A DNA stretch of 64,000 nucleotides from Omphiscola glabra. Taxonomy: Eukaryota; Mollusca; Gastropoda; Lymnaeidae. This document shows, in pieces, positions 13,501-22,984 of this stretch (the stretch's first letter is position 1; every line of letters begins with the position of its first letter). The position numbers and the translations under genes are program-made. Location of the stretch: the NCBI GenBank assembly GCA_964017045.1, contig OZ024811.1:12925818-12989817 (forward strand), written 5' to 3'. Below the pieces are notes generated by a model. That model searched no databases. It was not told where the DNA came from and saw nothing but the letters and a program-made list of their open reading frames with translations.

Positions 13501-16500
13501 ATGCTGGTTAGACTTTTAAGCCACATGAGGGATTAGTCAGGCATGTGCATGAACATTGTTATTGTGCAACTGCTCTTTATTTGTCGACCCATCAGATCAT
13601 TCATTATTAACCTACTTAAAGTCATAACATAACACCAGGGGGTTGTTAAAAAAAAAAAAAAAAGAAAACTAGCATTTTGATCAACAATCTTAAAACTTTT
13701 GCTGATGTTTTTTTAATAGATGTTACGAGAGGAAATGTTTTTGTTTTTGTTTGGCATCTTGAAATGAAGAAAACACAGATGGCATGGCTGTCTTAAAAAT
13801 TGCAATTTGTGGCCCATTTATAAATGATGTCACATCTGGATGGGATGGTGTAAAAAATCTACTAAAATAGCGTGACATTGAATTAACTGAGGCCCCCCCC
13901 CCCCAATCCCCCCACCCCCATCTTGTATCAAATTTTTTTTTGCAATGTCTATTTTTAAATAGTTTATTTTTGTTTTGGTTAAACTTAAATTTTCAGAAAG
14001 GATTCTTTAATAAATGAATAAACTTAAAAATTGTAAAATACTTAATTAAGTATGGTTTACCCCCAAAAATATTTTATGTGCATGCCTGCAGCATGAGTAG
14101 TATTTTATTGCCAAGTATCTTTGCCAAAAGCATTTACATTGGTCCAACAGGTGAAACCAGATAAATCTTTAACTAAATATGGCATGAAACCTTAACTCTA
14201 ACACTAACTAAAAAAATACTGGAGTTTTGTGATTTTCTTTTCACAATATTAACATGTTTAAAATGTTACATCTAGATAACAGTTTGGGAAACACTGGGGT
14301 GGAACTCTTCTTTTATTTCTTACATTTTTACAAATTATTTTATTTTTGGTGTTGTTGTCGTTGGGTTTGTTTTGATAAGAAAAGAAAAAAAAGCCTTCTT
14401 GATGAAGGACACTGTGATAAAATACTCCAGTACGATCTAACTATCCACTACCTTGTAGCTACAAGCCCGCGCCATACGCCACAGGATACTGAGAGCATTA
14501 CGTTTCACATGCTTTAAGGACTTCTTGCAAATAAGCATTCACTCGACATTGGCTGGAGAATAGGGAAGGGCAAATCCCATAGTTATTACCTTCATTTTTG
14601 TTTTCTTCAGTGGCTACCAGAGCAAGATATGTTTAGGCTTGACAGAAGACAATTGTTATATTTTCCAGTAATTTCTTCCCTTCATAGTTGAATGACAAGG
14701 ACATTCCCCAGTGTCAAGGACATTCCCCAATCACAGCAATGGTATATGTCCCTACGGTTACTCTGTTCTTTCTCCCCCTACTCACATGTTCTCCCCTTAA
14801 CTTTGAAAAAAAAAAACTAAGCCATATGTGTCTAGAAACAAGCCTCCTACAAAACCATGTGTCTAGAAACAAGCCCCCTACAGAACCATGTGTCTAGAAA
14901 CAAGCCCCCTACAAAACCATGTGTCTAGAAACAAGCCCACTACAAAGCCATATGTGTCTAGAAACAAGCCACCTACAAAACTATGTGTCTAGAAACAAGC
15001 CCCCTACAGAGCCATATGTGTCTAGAAACAAGCCCCTACAAAACCATATGTCTAGAAACAAGCCCACTACAAAGCCATATGTGTCTAGAAACAAGCCCAC
15101 TACAAAGCCATATTATGTGTCTAGAAACAAGCCCCCTACAAAGCCATATGTGTCTAGAAACAAGCCCACTACAAAGCCATATGTGTCTAGAAACAAGCCC
15201 ACTACAAAGCCATATTATGTGTCTAGACACAAGCCCCCTACAAAGCCATATGTGTCTAGACACAAGCCCACTACAAAGCCATATGTGTCTAGAAACAAGC
15301 CCACTACAAAGCCATATTATGTGTCTAGACACAAGCCCCCTACAAAGCCATATGTGTCTAGACACAAGCCCACTACAAAGCCATATGTGTCTAGAAACAA
15401 GCCCACTACAAAGCCATATTATGTGTCTAGACACAAGCCCCCTACAAAGACATATGTGTCTAGAAGCCCTTGAAAGGAATAAGATGAGCAAGACTTAAAT
15501 GTTTTTCTGTAATGCCATGTAATGACTATATTATTTCTACAGTGGGGCTTTCTATGCAAAATATCTCCAGCACATAATTCTTAACAGTGAGTTTGTGCCA
15601 TTTTCAAAGCTGGATCTCTCATACCTGGAGAAGGTAGGAAACACAGTTCTAGATCTTTTGGAAACAATTCTATTTCTCTTGGAAACACAGTCAGTTCTAG
15701 GTTTACAATGATCAAAGTATGACCAATTTATGAGCAATATTTTAAATTTATAGAAATTAGGACAATTTAGCCTCAGCTCACAGTGTCAAATTCTGGATGC
15801 CTGCAATAATGGAGGTAGGAAAAGGGTAAAAGACATTTGTAATGAGGAATGAATAGAGATAAAAATGCATTATGTATCAGCCACTTGGACCTTTTCTTTG
15901 TTGACCTAAATTTAATTTTAAATGTATGCTCATAGAATCTGTAAGTACCAGAATGTAAGGAAATAATCATTTTCCAACCAATTCAGATTTCTTGGCCCCA
16001 CACTGATTTTGTCCTGCTTCACCCTTCAATGAATCAGTTAATCCCTTACAAAACCTACTGAGTATTGATCACCATCAAGTTTTAATGATCTATTGATCAC
16101 CACTAAGTTTTGATGCCGGATTGATTGCTCGGTGCATTTCATGGGACGAGAACAAACAAACCTCCCGTAGGTTTAAATATCATATGTGACACTGCCCGTC
16201 ACGTTGTAATTATCTGATGACTTCCCTTTTTTGATCATGGGGTCCATCTTCTTCCGATATGTTTTTTTTTAGGACAGACTGAATGTTTGTTTCAGTTTCA
16301 GGCGTCTGATCACATGATAGAGATCAATAGATTATTTTGATATTTAGTGGGCTTGATATTTTAAAATATTTTCAAGCTAATTTCAATTATTTTTAACCAT
16401 ACTATTATTAATATTATTAATGGAAGTTAAAGGTCTCTCTACATCAGGGAGGTGATTACTTGCCCTTTGAATATGGGGACTTTAAATTAAATTGACCATA

Positions 16501-19500
16501 GATGATGTTTTATATTAAATAAAATAACACCATTTCCTTTGTTAACTATGTGTTTCTTATAAAGTAACATCCTCTCATACCACAAATTGCTTAATGATTG
16601 ATAATTTATATCTGGTTAAATTTTGTATTATTATTATTAGTCATTGAACAAAGGCTCCACTTTCCAAAGAATGCTAAAGTCAAAGGGAGGTAACACTTTG
16701 TTGGATATCATTGACACAGATGGACTTAAGTCTTCAGTATCAGAATTATTTTCCCTTTGTTTGAGTAGCTTGTGTAAAAAATGGTGTGGCATGTTTCTCG
16801 GGGGGGGGGGGGGGAAGGTTAATGACATCACACTAACACACGGAGCTAACAAAGTGGTTCTTGGAACAAAAAAAAACACATTTTATTGTCTTGTGGTCCA
16901 AGTATTTATTGATTATATGGCTAACAACAACATTTGTGGTCTGTCGCCTTGAACAGTTCAATACTTGTAGTCTTTGGTGTGTGTTATCTTGTTCAAAGCA
17001 TGGCATGATGAACTAAGTGTGATACTTGTAGGTGTCTGTTACCAGCTGTAGGGCCTTTGTTAAGCAGTTAATGTTACCAGTATAAACATAAAGGAGAACA
17101 AGAAATTTTCAGTGTTGAATTTATTTTTTTTTAACATTGCCCAGTTAAATGCAATTAATCTTTAGGTTGTTATCATAACACTACAAAGGGTTTGATATTT
17201 TATCTAAAGTATTTTAAATTATATATCTCTCAAAATTTACGTACTTTAGCATTTCCTTTAAAATGACATATATAAAGCATTTGGTGTAAAAGTTTAAATG
17301 CTAAAAAATTAAATGTTATGCTGGAAGGCCTTTGTTGGTGGATTTATTAGGATAAATATCGTGTTATATATGAAGAGCTAATTTTCAAAATGCTGTATAT
17401 CCATTTTGGGGGTTTTGAGATTATTCAACTTTTTACAAAAAATTAATAACGCGATTAGAAAATTAAATCAATTTTTAGACAAGAATAAAATAGGAATATA
17501 ATGTGTTTAGTATATAAAATTTACCATGTCCTAAAGGAACCTGGTTTGCTCTACAAAAGGGTAAGGTTTTTTTCATTTTTTTAAAATTGGTGGATACCGC
17601 GTTTTGAAAATAAGCTCTTCATATATGGTTTAGGCTTTGTTCATTGACTACTGAGACCTCTCGGCCATATAAAGAAAATCAGAGCTTGAATCAAATAACA
17701 GTGTAACTGTGTGTTCAGCATAAACAAAATATTTTATAAGTGGGGAAATTTAAAAAAATAAAAATAACAATGTAACTTTGCGGTCAGCATAAACACAACA
17801 TTTTATTTGTGGGGAAATTTATTGTTTTTAAAATAAATAAACGTCTTTGACCAGCCTGGATGTTATTAAGTTATTTTTAGTTTTGCTTTACCAGGACGTT
17901 TAAATAATGATGCAGTAGTATTCTATTGGTTAAACTTGGCAGCCATACTTATTAATATTTATTTTTATACAGTTTAAGACACTGTAAATTTTATAAGAGC
18001 ATGAATTTAAGAAAATACAAATTCGTCTTGAATTTATTCTTTGAAATCAATCTTTGTTACTTAACAAACATTACCTGTTTACAACTCCCAAAATGCTAAA
18101 TGTTAACACTATCTCCAGGACAAATATAATGCCACATTTACAAGCAGGGTTTATAGCGCCCCACTTTTCTCAAGCGCTGATGTCCTAAGTGGTGTCCGAC
18201 CCAACGACACAGTTGTGAGACTGGAATACACAGACAAAAACAGTTATCTCAATGCTGCTAGACAGTTTGGGATCATGGAGGATTTTAAGGTATATATTTT
18301 TGTCTCGAAATGAAATGTTTTTAAAAGTTTTCTGCCATCACATGCTTGAAAGGGCAATCATTTTTAGTTAGAGGTGATTATCAATAATCGAAATGATCTC
18401 AAAGCTAAATATAGAGCTAGGGTACATATAACTTTGATGATGAATTATGCTGATACTCATTAATTTTAACAGGTTTAGAGCTACATTTGGTTAACCCTTT
18501 AACGGTCGAGTGCATTTGTCCCTAGTGTATAGATTTTTTTAGCATTTTCATATACTTGACAAAGATGACAAAATCTCATAATAAATGAATTCAGAGACCC
18601 TTACAAGCATACATTTTCTGAAAGTACATAGGACAAGAAATCTTATGGTTTAAAAGGAAAGTGTTTTTATATTATGTAGGTTGATATTGACCATGACCTT
18701 TACAGATTGAGTAAAGTTTTACCACTCAGCTCTGCATTCAACTCAACCTAATACTCCATAAGTTGTTCAAACTATCATAAAATCAAGTTTTTGAAAAATA
18801 TAAGCAATATTCTTTTAGAAAATAGCAATATTCTTTTAGAAAATAGCAATATTCTTTTAGAAAATAGCAATATTCTTTTAGAAAATAGCAATATTCTTTT
18901 ATAGAATATAGATGCCTATATGAAAACTGTAATTTTGTGATTTTTTTTTTAGTCACCGCCCTCAAATGTCTGTCATATAAAATACAAGGTGGGAAAGCAC
19001 GTAATGACTTTGAAAAATTACTTTTTTATTGGAGTCATTCGATCTATTTGTCATTACTAAACACTTCAGAAATACATAAACGTAAATGTCCTTTAATATC
19101 TTTAGGGTTGGAGTTGGGATTCAATCTTTGTCTTTTCTGTTTGATTTCCACCCTCCACCAACCGAATTTTGTCTTTAACATTACGACTAAGTTTGGGGCT
19201 GAAATTGTCAATATCTGACTCTTATGTGGCCATCACCGCTAGAGCTAATACTGTCATTGCTAGCACATCACATATATCTGAAATCATTTCTTTCATTTCA
19301 ATCAGTTTGAAATAATTAACATAAAGAAAGTCTGTTTTGATTTTGCAATCCCAACGGAGACCATCTTCAGCATGAGACGATGGCAGTAAAAAAAATTGAG
19401 CAGATTTTATTCCCAATTATTTACAAAACAAGCCCTGAAAAACAAAGCAATTTAACACACAAATAGAAACCGAGATAGGAAACAAAGCAATTTAACACAC

Positions 19501-20085
19501 AAATAGAAACCGAGATAGGAAACAAACTTATGTATAAAGACTGATTTTTCCATTTACCAATACACATCAAATCATTCGCATTTTTAGTGTCTACTTTGCC
19601 AGCGGCTGATTTATCGGCCATGACACCACAGAAAGGTGCTTGCTGATGATCTGCCATTTTGACAGTTAAAGGGTTAACCTACTTCCATATTCAGAGGAGC
19701 TATATGATATTTTCGAAATGGATTACGCTGGTAACCATTCTTTGGCAGACAGGATATTAGACTGATTTTGTATTAAATAAAAGACATGTAAAAACTCATG
19801 TCCTGTCTTCCATCTTCCCACTGGGCAAATACGAGTGAAGCCAGTAGTTAATTATAGCCAAGAGTCCTGTTTTCAAATTGTCCTACCTGGCTCAGAAGTT
19901 ATTTAATTTGTTGTGTCCGTCTGTCCCCATTCATGCCATGTTATATATCTTAAGACTTTGCCTCTTCACAGTCTGGTGTCCCCAGAGTGGGGTACAATGG
20001 TGTTGTGGCATTTACATTCAAAGGACGAAGGGTTTACATAGCACCTCCCTCTCCTTGGTCTGGTTATGACACAAGCTGGAACTGA
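4410..20085 (+). CDS. MGAT1: MGAT1: alpha-1,3-mannosyl-glycoprotein 2-beta-N-acetylglucosaminyltransferase (GnT-I), 11 coding exons
   Basis: GnT-I adds the first GlcNAc from UDP-GlcNAc to the Man5 core in the medial Golgi, opening hybrid and complex N-glycan synthesis. I joined exons 4410-4529, 4741-4849, 6180-6285, 6685-6799, 9392-9530, 10951-11085, 12592-12682, 13295-13399, 15543-15633, 18119-18289 and 19972-20085. All have AG/GT borders and matching phases, giving 1296 nt or 431 residues (human 445). The layout is type II: short basic tail, membrane anchor about residues 13-29, coiled-coil stem about 44-75, then the GT13 domain. Seen motifs are ACNR (R100), SQDCGH (D127), [11 protein letters not shown] (E196-D198, the metal-binding EDD) and [10 protein letters not shown] (D248, matching the catalytic Asp of the family). 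The C-terminus ends GYDTSWN as in animal GnT-I. The ATG is fixed by an in-frame stop at 4374-4376. Introns carry many repeats and transposons. No frameshift was seen. Confidence 0.96.
4741..4849 (+). CDS. MGAT1: MGAT1 coding exon 2 (coiled-coil stem)
   Basis: Thirty-six codons plus one base after acceptor tatcctcag. The heptad-rich sequence ([20 protein letters not shown] and on) is charged and leucine-rich, fitting the stem region of GnT-I. The donor GTATGT at 4850 leaves phase 1, matched by exon 3. Confidence 0.88.
5165..5395 (+). repeat. degenerate repeat in MGAT1 intron 2
   Basis: Variants of GTGTCTGGTATAGATGTAAA recur about six times with irregular spacing. This is an old, decayed array. 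Confidence 0.5.
6180..6285 (+). CDS. MGAT1: MGAT1 coding exon 3 (start of catalytic domain)
   Basis: It encodes about [20 protein letters not shown] followed by [16 protein letters not shown], the first strand and helix of the GT13 fold; the Arg of ACNR binds UDP-GlcNAc in the family. The acceptor is a pyrimidine stretch ending taaacag at 6179 and the donor is GTAGGT at 6286. It is too short for simple ORF listings and was found by matching the family motif. Its last three bases are part of a 39-bp tandem array that runs into intron 3. Confidence 0.88.
6283..6467 (+). repeat. 39-bp array starting at the MGAT1 exon 3 donor, about 4.7 copies
   Basis: Units begin ACAGTAGGTCATACTAATG and contain TTTAGTCCATT. 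The first unit holds the last three exon bases and the real donor. The last partial copy again has an intact GCA-GTAGGT donor; the middle copies do not. Confidence 0.85.
6533..6684 (+). repeat. four 38-bp units ending at the MGAT1 exon 4 acceptor
   Basis: Exactly four 38-bp units (ATAGATTAACTTGG ... TTTCAG) end at the functional 3' splice site. TTTCAG ends at 6532, 6570, 6608 and 6684; the unit ending at 6646 has TTCTG instead. Confidence 0.9.
6685..6799 (+). CDS. MGAT1: MGAT1 coding exon 4 (SQDCGH motif)
   Basis: It encodes [20 protein letters not shown] through HNITHIK; the Asp of SQDCGH contacts the uridine in this family. The acceptor tttcag ends at 6684 and the donor GTAAGT starts at 6800, phase 0. 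Both borders are embedded in tandem repeats that copy the splice site (see findings). Confidence 0.95.
6784..6970 (+). repeat. degenerate ~28-34 bp array starting inside MGAT1 exon 4 and copying its donor
   Basis: Units start CATTACACATATCAAGG and carry donor-like GTAAGT, GGAAGT, GTAAGG, GTAATT, GTCAGT and GTAAGA in order. The first 16 bases are coding (the ITHIK region). A related two-copy repeat (TTCATCATGTCTTGTGTTAG) follows at 6990-7075. Confidence 0.8.
7076..9391. other. remainder of MGAT1 intron 4, no feature seen
   Basis: AT-rich intron with homopolymer runs. No exon-like segment, transposon end or array could be supported. Confidence 0.5.
9392..9530 (+). CDS. MGAT1: MGAT1 coding exon 5
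   Basis: It encodes [20 protein letters not shown] through AVIIVE, matching the conserved QPDLS and HYKWAL segments of GnT-I. The acceptor is ccctccccag and the donor is GTGCGT at 9531. The EDD metal site is split across this intron. Confidence 0.96.
9895..10215 (+). repeat. two degenerate minisatellites in MGAT1 intron 5
   Basis: CTGAGATTAATCTATTGC units lie at about 9905-9990. Units around TCTAATGGCACCAAATATG (about 33 bp) lie at 10040-10215. Confidence 0.65.
10291..10440 (+). repeat. 30-bp array, five copies, MGAT1 intron 5
   Basis: Five exactly 30-bp units of the form AATATCAATATTGTATGTAA then TGCTGTCAAC. Confidence 0.9.
10951..11085 (+). CDS. MGAT1: MGAT1 coding exon 6 (EDD metal site)
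   Basis: With the last base of exon 5 it gives [13 protein letters not shown] then CISAWNDNG, the diagnostic GnT-I centre. The acceptor is tgcatacag and the donor is GTAATG at 11086. A stretch near the exon end (GGCATGGGTGGGAAGAT) recurs at about 11117, just inside intron 6. Confidence 0.96.
11170..11543 (-). pseudogene. hAT-family transposase C-terminal fragment in MGAT1 intron 6
   Basis: Minus-strand translation gives [37 protein letters not shown], then [18 protein letters not shown]. This is the hAT dimerisation (hATC) region found in transposases and in ZMYM1-like domesticated proteins. A 38-bp tandem duplication (11263-11338) breaks the frame after PEDKL. The rest of a transposase was not found, so it is a dead remnant. 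Confidence 0.8.
11263..11338 (+). repeat. 38-bp direct duplication inside the hAT remnant
   Basis: CAATTTATCTTCGGGAATTG with its next 18 bases occurs twice in a row (11263, 11301). Confidence 0.9.
12592..12682 (+). CDS. MGAT1: MGAT1 coding exon 7
   Basis: It encodes [20 protein letters not shown] and on to KWPA; the Asp of RTDFF corresponds to the proposed catalytic base. The acceptor is atttctcccag and the donor is GTGAGT at 12683, phase 2. Confidence 0.96.
12944..13046 (+). repeat. 15-bp array CAATCATTGCTTATT, left block (MGAT1 intron 7)
   Basis: About seven 15-bp units with variants run up to the decoy exon 8 acceptor. The same array continues at 13115-13294 between the decoy and real exon 8. 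Confidence 0.9.
13047..13114 (+). pseudogene. partial duplicate of MGAT1 exon 8 (acceptor plus 68 bp, no donor)
   Basis: These bases match 13295-13362 essentially exactly, including the tag acceptor before them, at an offset of 248 bp. The copy stops within the PEI codons and runs straight into a 15-bp repeat array instead of the rest of the exon. Because 248 is not a multiple of three, reading through it puts the true exon out of frame. It is a decoy acceptor unless it is skipped. Confidence 0.9.
13115..13294 (+). repeat. 15-bp array CAATCATTGCTTATT, right block
   Basis: About twelve units, ending at the real exon 8 acceptor. The repeat supplies the sequence just upstream of the AG, including the branch region. 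Confidence 0.9.
13295..13399 (+). CDS. MGAT1: MGAT1 coding exon 8
   Basis: It encodes [20 protein letters not shown] then [14 protein letters not shown]. The acceptor is ttgcctag (AG 13293-13294) and the donor is GTAAGT at 13400. The first 68 bases and the acceptor are duplicated 248 bp upstream (13047-13114); only this copy runs into the conserved RTKTFG segment and a donor, so it is taken as the functional exon. Confidence 0.94.
14822..15468 (+). repeat. 33-bp array with a 102-bp higher-order unit, MGAT1 intron 8
   Basis: Units read ATGTGTCTAGAAACAAGCCC then ACTACAAAGCCAT. An extra ATT marks every third unit at 15109, 15211, 15313 and 15415, an exact 102-bp period. It is open in several frames on both strands only because the unit is a multiple of three without stops. 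Confidence 0.95.
15543..15633 (+). CDS. MGAT1: MGAT1 coding exon 9
   Basis: It encodes [20 protein letters not shown] then [10 protein letters not shown], matching the conserved LDLSYL segment. The acceptor is tttctacag and the donor is GTAGGA at 15634, phase 0. Three copies of a 21-25 bp repeat (GGAAACACAGTTCTAG) begin three bases into intron 9. Confidence 0.94.
17366..17626. mobile_element. TA-flanked MITE (Tc1/mariner-like size and ends), MGAT1 intron 10 candidate
   Basis: Terminal inverted repeats: ATATATGAAGAGCTAATTTT at the left and the reverse complement of ATATATGAAGAGCTTATTTT at the right, extending about 35 bp with mismatches. The element is about 260 bp, with no coding capacity, inside intron 9 of MGAT1 (between exons 9 and 10). 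TA or TATA flanks make the exact end uncertain. A related end, ATATGAAGAGCC, occurs at 21285. Confidence 0.7.
17697..17825 (+). repeat. imperfect two-copy repeat, MGAT1 intron 9
   Basis: Two copies about 70 bp apart share GTCAGCATAAACACAA and GTGGGGAAATTT (with variants). Confidence 0.65.
18119..18289 (+). CDS. MGAT1: MGAT1 coding exon 10
   Basis: Fifty-seven codons, [17 protein letters not shown] through FGIMEDFK, matching the C-terminal part of the GT13 domain. The acceptor is tatctccag and the donor is GTATAT at 18290, phase 0. Confidence 0.94.
18808..18903 (+). repeat. 22-bp array inside the piggyBac-type element
   Basis: AATATTCTTTTAGAAAATAG plus CA, between four and five copies. Confidence 0.9.
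19436..19525 (+). repeat. 40-bp duplication inside the piggyBac-type element
   Basis: AACAAAGCAATTTAACACAC and the next 20 bases occur twice in a row. Confidence 0.9.
19972..20085 (+). CDS. MGAT1: MGAT1 coding exon 11 and stop
   Basis: Thirty-seven codons, [20 protein letters not shown] through SGYDTSWN, then TGA at 20083-20085. The ending is diagnostic of GnT-I. The acceptor cctcttcacag ends at 19971. Confidence 0.96.
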   Translation, partial: SGVPRVGYNGVVAFTFKGRRVYIAPPSPWSGYDTSWN

Positions 20086-21310
20086 TCCAACCACATCAAG
20101 GAAAAAGTGTTAAACATGACACTTGTGACTATACTGAGATTAAAGATGCCACCATGTCATCCTACTGTTGTTATCCGGAGGGTAGTCTAGGTTATCTGGA
20201 GGGTAATCTAGGACAAGGTTTGTCATCTTTTTAAATCATGCCGTGGAAAGTTTTAATCCGAAATGAACTGACTGTGGGAAGAACTTGTTTGGGAGAAATG
20301 TTACAAATGAAAGGCTTCAACTCTTGATCTCAAGGTAACAAACCACAAACCTCATCCTGCGCCAGATTGTACTGAGCTTTCTCGCTTCATCATGCGCCAG
20401 ATTGTACTGAGCCTCCTCGCCTCATCCTGCAGCAGATAGTACTGAGCCTACTCGCTAACTAGACTAATGTTTTAATTAGTTCAATATGTGAGGAGAAATC
20501 AAATCAAAGTATATTTTCATATCCATTCTGTATGAAGGTGCAATGTTTGTTTAATTTTTAAAATATATATGCCCCGTTGAAATTTATTATTGATTATAAT
20601 TATTTACTTTCTTTTGAAACATTGAATGCTTCTCAAGTTTTTAAATGATTCTCCAATTACATCTGTACTTGAATGCTTTACTACAAATAATTGTTTTGCT
20701 GCTAAGCTCTTACTTTTTAAAAAAAAATTATCTTATTAACTGGAATATAACATTCTTCTTATGTGGGCTTTTTTTTCTTTTTGCCCTTATCAATTTTTAA
20801 AAGTTGATTCCATAATTTCTTGTTATTTTACTATTTCAAATGTATTTCCACTGCCTTGGTAGGCTATGTTATGGGTATCCCAATTTTGTGATAATCTACA
20901 AAGCAAATAAGCTCCTTACAGTTGGTTTTAAACTTACTCTGAAGGTTAAATCCCTTTTTTTGTCCCAGGACAGGGTCTTTATTTACCAGTTATTTACTTA
21001 CTAAAGCGATATCACCATTTAAAATATGTAATTATGGTGTTTTCATGGATGATTCACTGTGCTCAGAATATTTTTTTAAATATTCTATTTAATGATTGTG
21101 ATAAAAAAAATAATTTTTAATTAAAATTCTGTTAGAAATAGAAGAGAAATCCCAAAACAATAAAAACTCATTTTATTTTTCATATTTCAAATAATTTAGT
21201 TCTGCTAAATTGTTGCAAATTATATTGAAATAAACAAAAATAATAAATACATGTTATCATTTATAAATTACATTCCCTCCCCGAATATGAAGAGCCAAAT
21301 AAAAATATTT
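20086..21310 (+). promoter_or_regulatory. MGAT1: MGAT1 3' UTR with candidate poly(A) signals
   Basis: After the stop comes AT-rich non-coding DNA with AATAAA at 21159-21164, 21229-21234 and 21299-21304, giving a plausible 1.1-1.2 kb UTR. Three 35-bp repeats (CTCATCCTGCGCCAGATTG) lie inside it at 20351-20455. The true end needs transcript data. Confidence 0.5.
20351..20455 (+). repeat. 35-bp repeat, three copies, in MGAT1 3' UTR
   Basis: Units start CTCATCCTGCGCCAGATTG at 20351, 20386 and 20421. Confidence 0.85.
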
Positions 21311-22946
21311 TTATATTTTATTAACTTTGAATTCAATGACACAAAATATATACACAAAAATAAAATATGGTTAACAAATTGTTAACAGTTAACATTTTGA
21401 GCTTTAGATTGGACAACTGGTATGTTCATTATCTTAACACATGAAGAGATAAGGTGCTTTTATTGGTTCAAATCAATTGAAATTTGTCTTGATTGCACGG
21501 CACATACTGTTGTTTTCAGTCTTGAAACCAGCACCATTAAATCTATTATTTTATGCCCAGCTAGTAATGAATGTGGTTTGTATATCTTCTGTGTCGATTA
21601 TTAATAACAAAAAGTGTTATGAGATTTCTTCTTCTTGGGTGTCTGACATAATCAAATAATTATTTTTATTCATGAGAATGTTACTCAAGCCAGTGGCATT
21701 TTTGTTACATAAGCTCACTCTCGCTAGCTTGGGTACAAAGTTGTAGGATTTTGTTTTGTACTGTGGCCAATGCTTGACTGACTGGTGTCACAGAGTAAGT
21801 CATCAAAATGGTCCTTCATTAGTGACATGTCTTACTGATGCCAGCAAATCCTGCTGGTTCTTTCTTCAATTCCGTTCAATATTTCATGTCGTTTGAACAG
21901 TTTGTACCTGTTTAGGGCTCTCAAGGCTGTCAGGCAGCTGTGAAAAATCTCCTCTATCAGATTATTACAGTTATGTGTAGCCATTGGTAGATTATGACAG
22001 TGGGTTGTAGCTACTCATAGTTAATCCTCAACAAGCCTGTGGGGGATTTAAACCACACACTCTAAACCACTTGCTTCAAAAAAAGGCTCCAAAACCATTC
22101 TATATATTGTTATTTATATCTATAGCACAGTTGCATATATTTGGCAATTCTAATGGGCTTTTTTGGGCTCAGTTTGCAAAGTGTATGCCATGTTATTAAA
22201 GTAGTTGAGCTATTCAATACCTCATTTGAAATGTAATGGCTGTTTTGATTTTTAAAGTTTTTCTTTTGTTTAAATACAGAAATTTGATCAATGAATGTCT
22301 GTAAAACTGGGAATATAATTGTATTTTATTACTTTAGTTTTTTCATTGGTCCACATGTTTTATAAAAAAAAAAAAACACACACACACCAGTTATCTTTAA
22401 GGCAAATTTTAATTGTGATGTGAAATTAATATATATTTTTTGCTCATTAGTGTAAGCCTAGTCTTTTTTTAAATTTAAATAGTGGTTTCATAAAAATGGG
22501 ACAGGGAAGAGGATATCATCAACACCGACCTAATGTCACATGCAAAGGGGGGGGGGATGATTAAATCTTTGTGACCGTGACTTGACTTCCTGCATGCAGC
22601 ATTTTGAAGTGATGTCTACGGCTGAAGAACTATTATCCTTTGGTAAAGACTTACCATCCCAGACTTACACTAACTGTAAGATTGTGGCGCAGTAACTTTA
22701 TTTCTTGTGAGCTCAAAAACTTGTCCAAGTGGCATCATCAAAATGTTGTTTTAGAACAAAGTATTCTTCTTTTTCTTTTTTAAAAATACAATAACAAAGA
22801 ATCTGTGTTTGTTCAATATAATTTTTTTTTTTTATAAAATACCATCTCCAGCTTAACTAATAATCACTTTATATTTTTACCTTTACTTAAAAATCCAAAC
22901 TCAGATTTGGTTTGCTTCGTACAGTCCACTTGAATTCCATTGCTTT

Positions 22947-22984
<38 letters not shown>

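Larger units (their letters stand above)
18495..19673 (-). mobile_element. non-autonomous piggyBac-type element in MGAT1 intron 10
   Basis: TTAA target duplications (18491-18494 and 19674-19677) flank inverted ends CCCTTTAACGGTC and CCCTTTAACTGTC (right end read on the minus strand). TTAA plus a CCCTTT-type terminus is the piggyBac signature. No transposase was recognised; minus-strand frames at the right end start [11 protein letters not shown] but match nothing I know. The element carries a 22-bp array and a 40-bp duplication. Confidence 0.8.

Noticed and set aside
14919..15498. Open frames of 151-184 codons on both strands
   Set aside because: 33-bp repeat array inside MGAT1 intron 8.
18783..19657. 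Short minus-strand frames inside the piggyBac-type element as a transposase
   Set aside because: They lack the DDD catalytic region and any piggyBac motif I can recognise.
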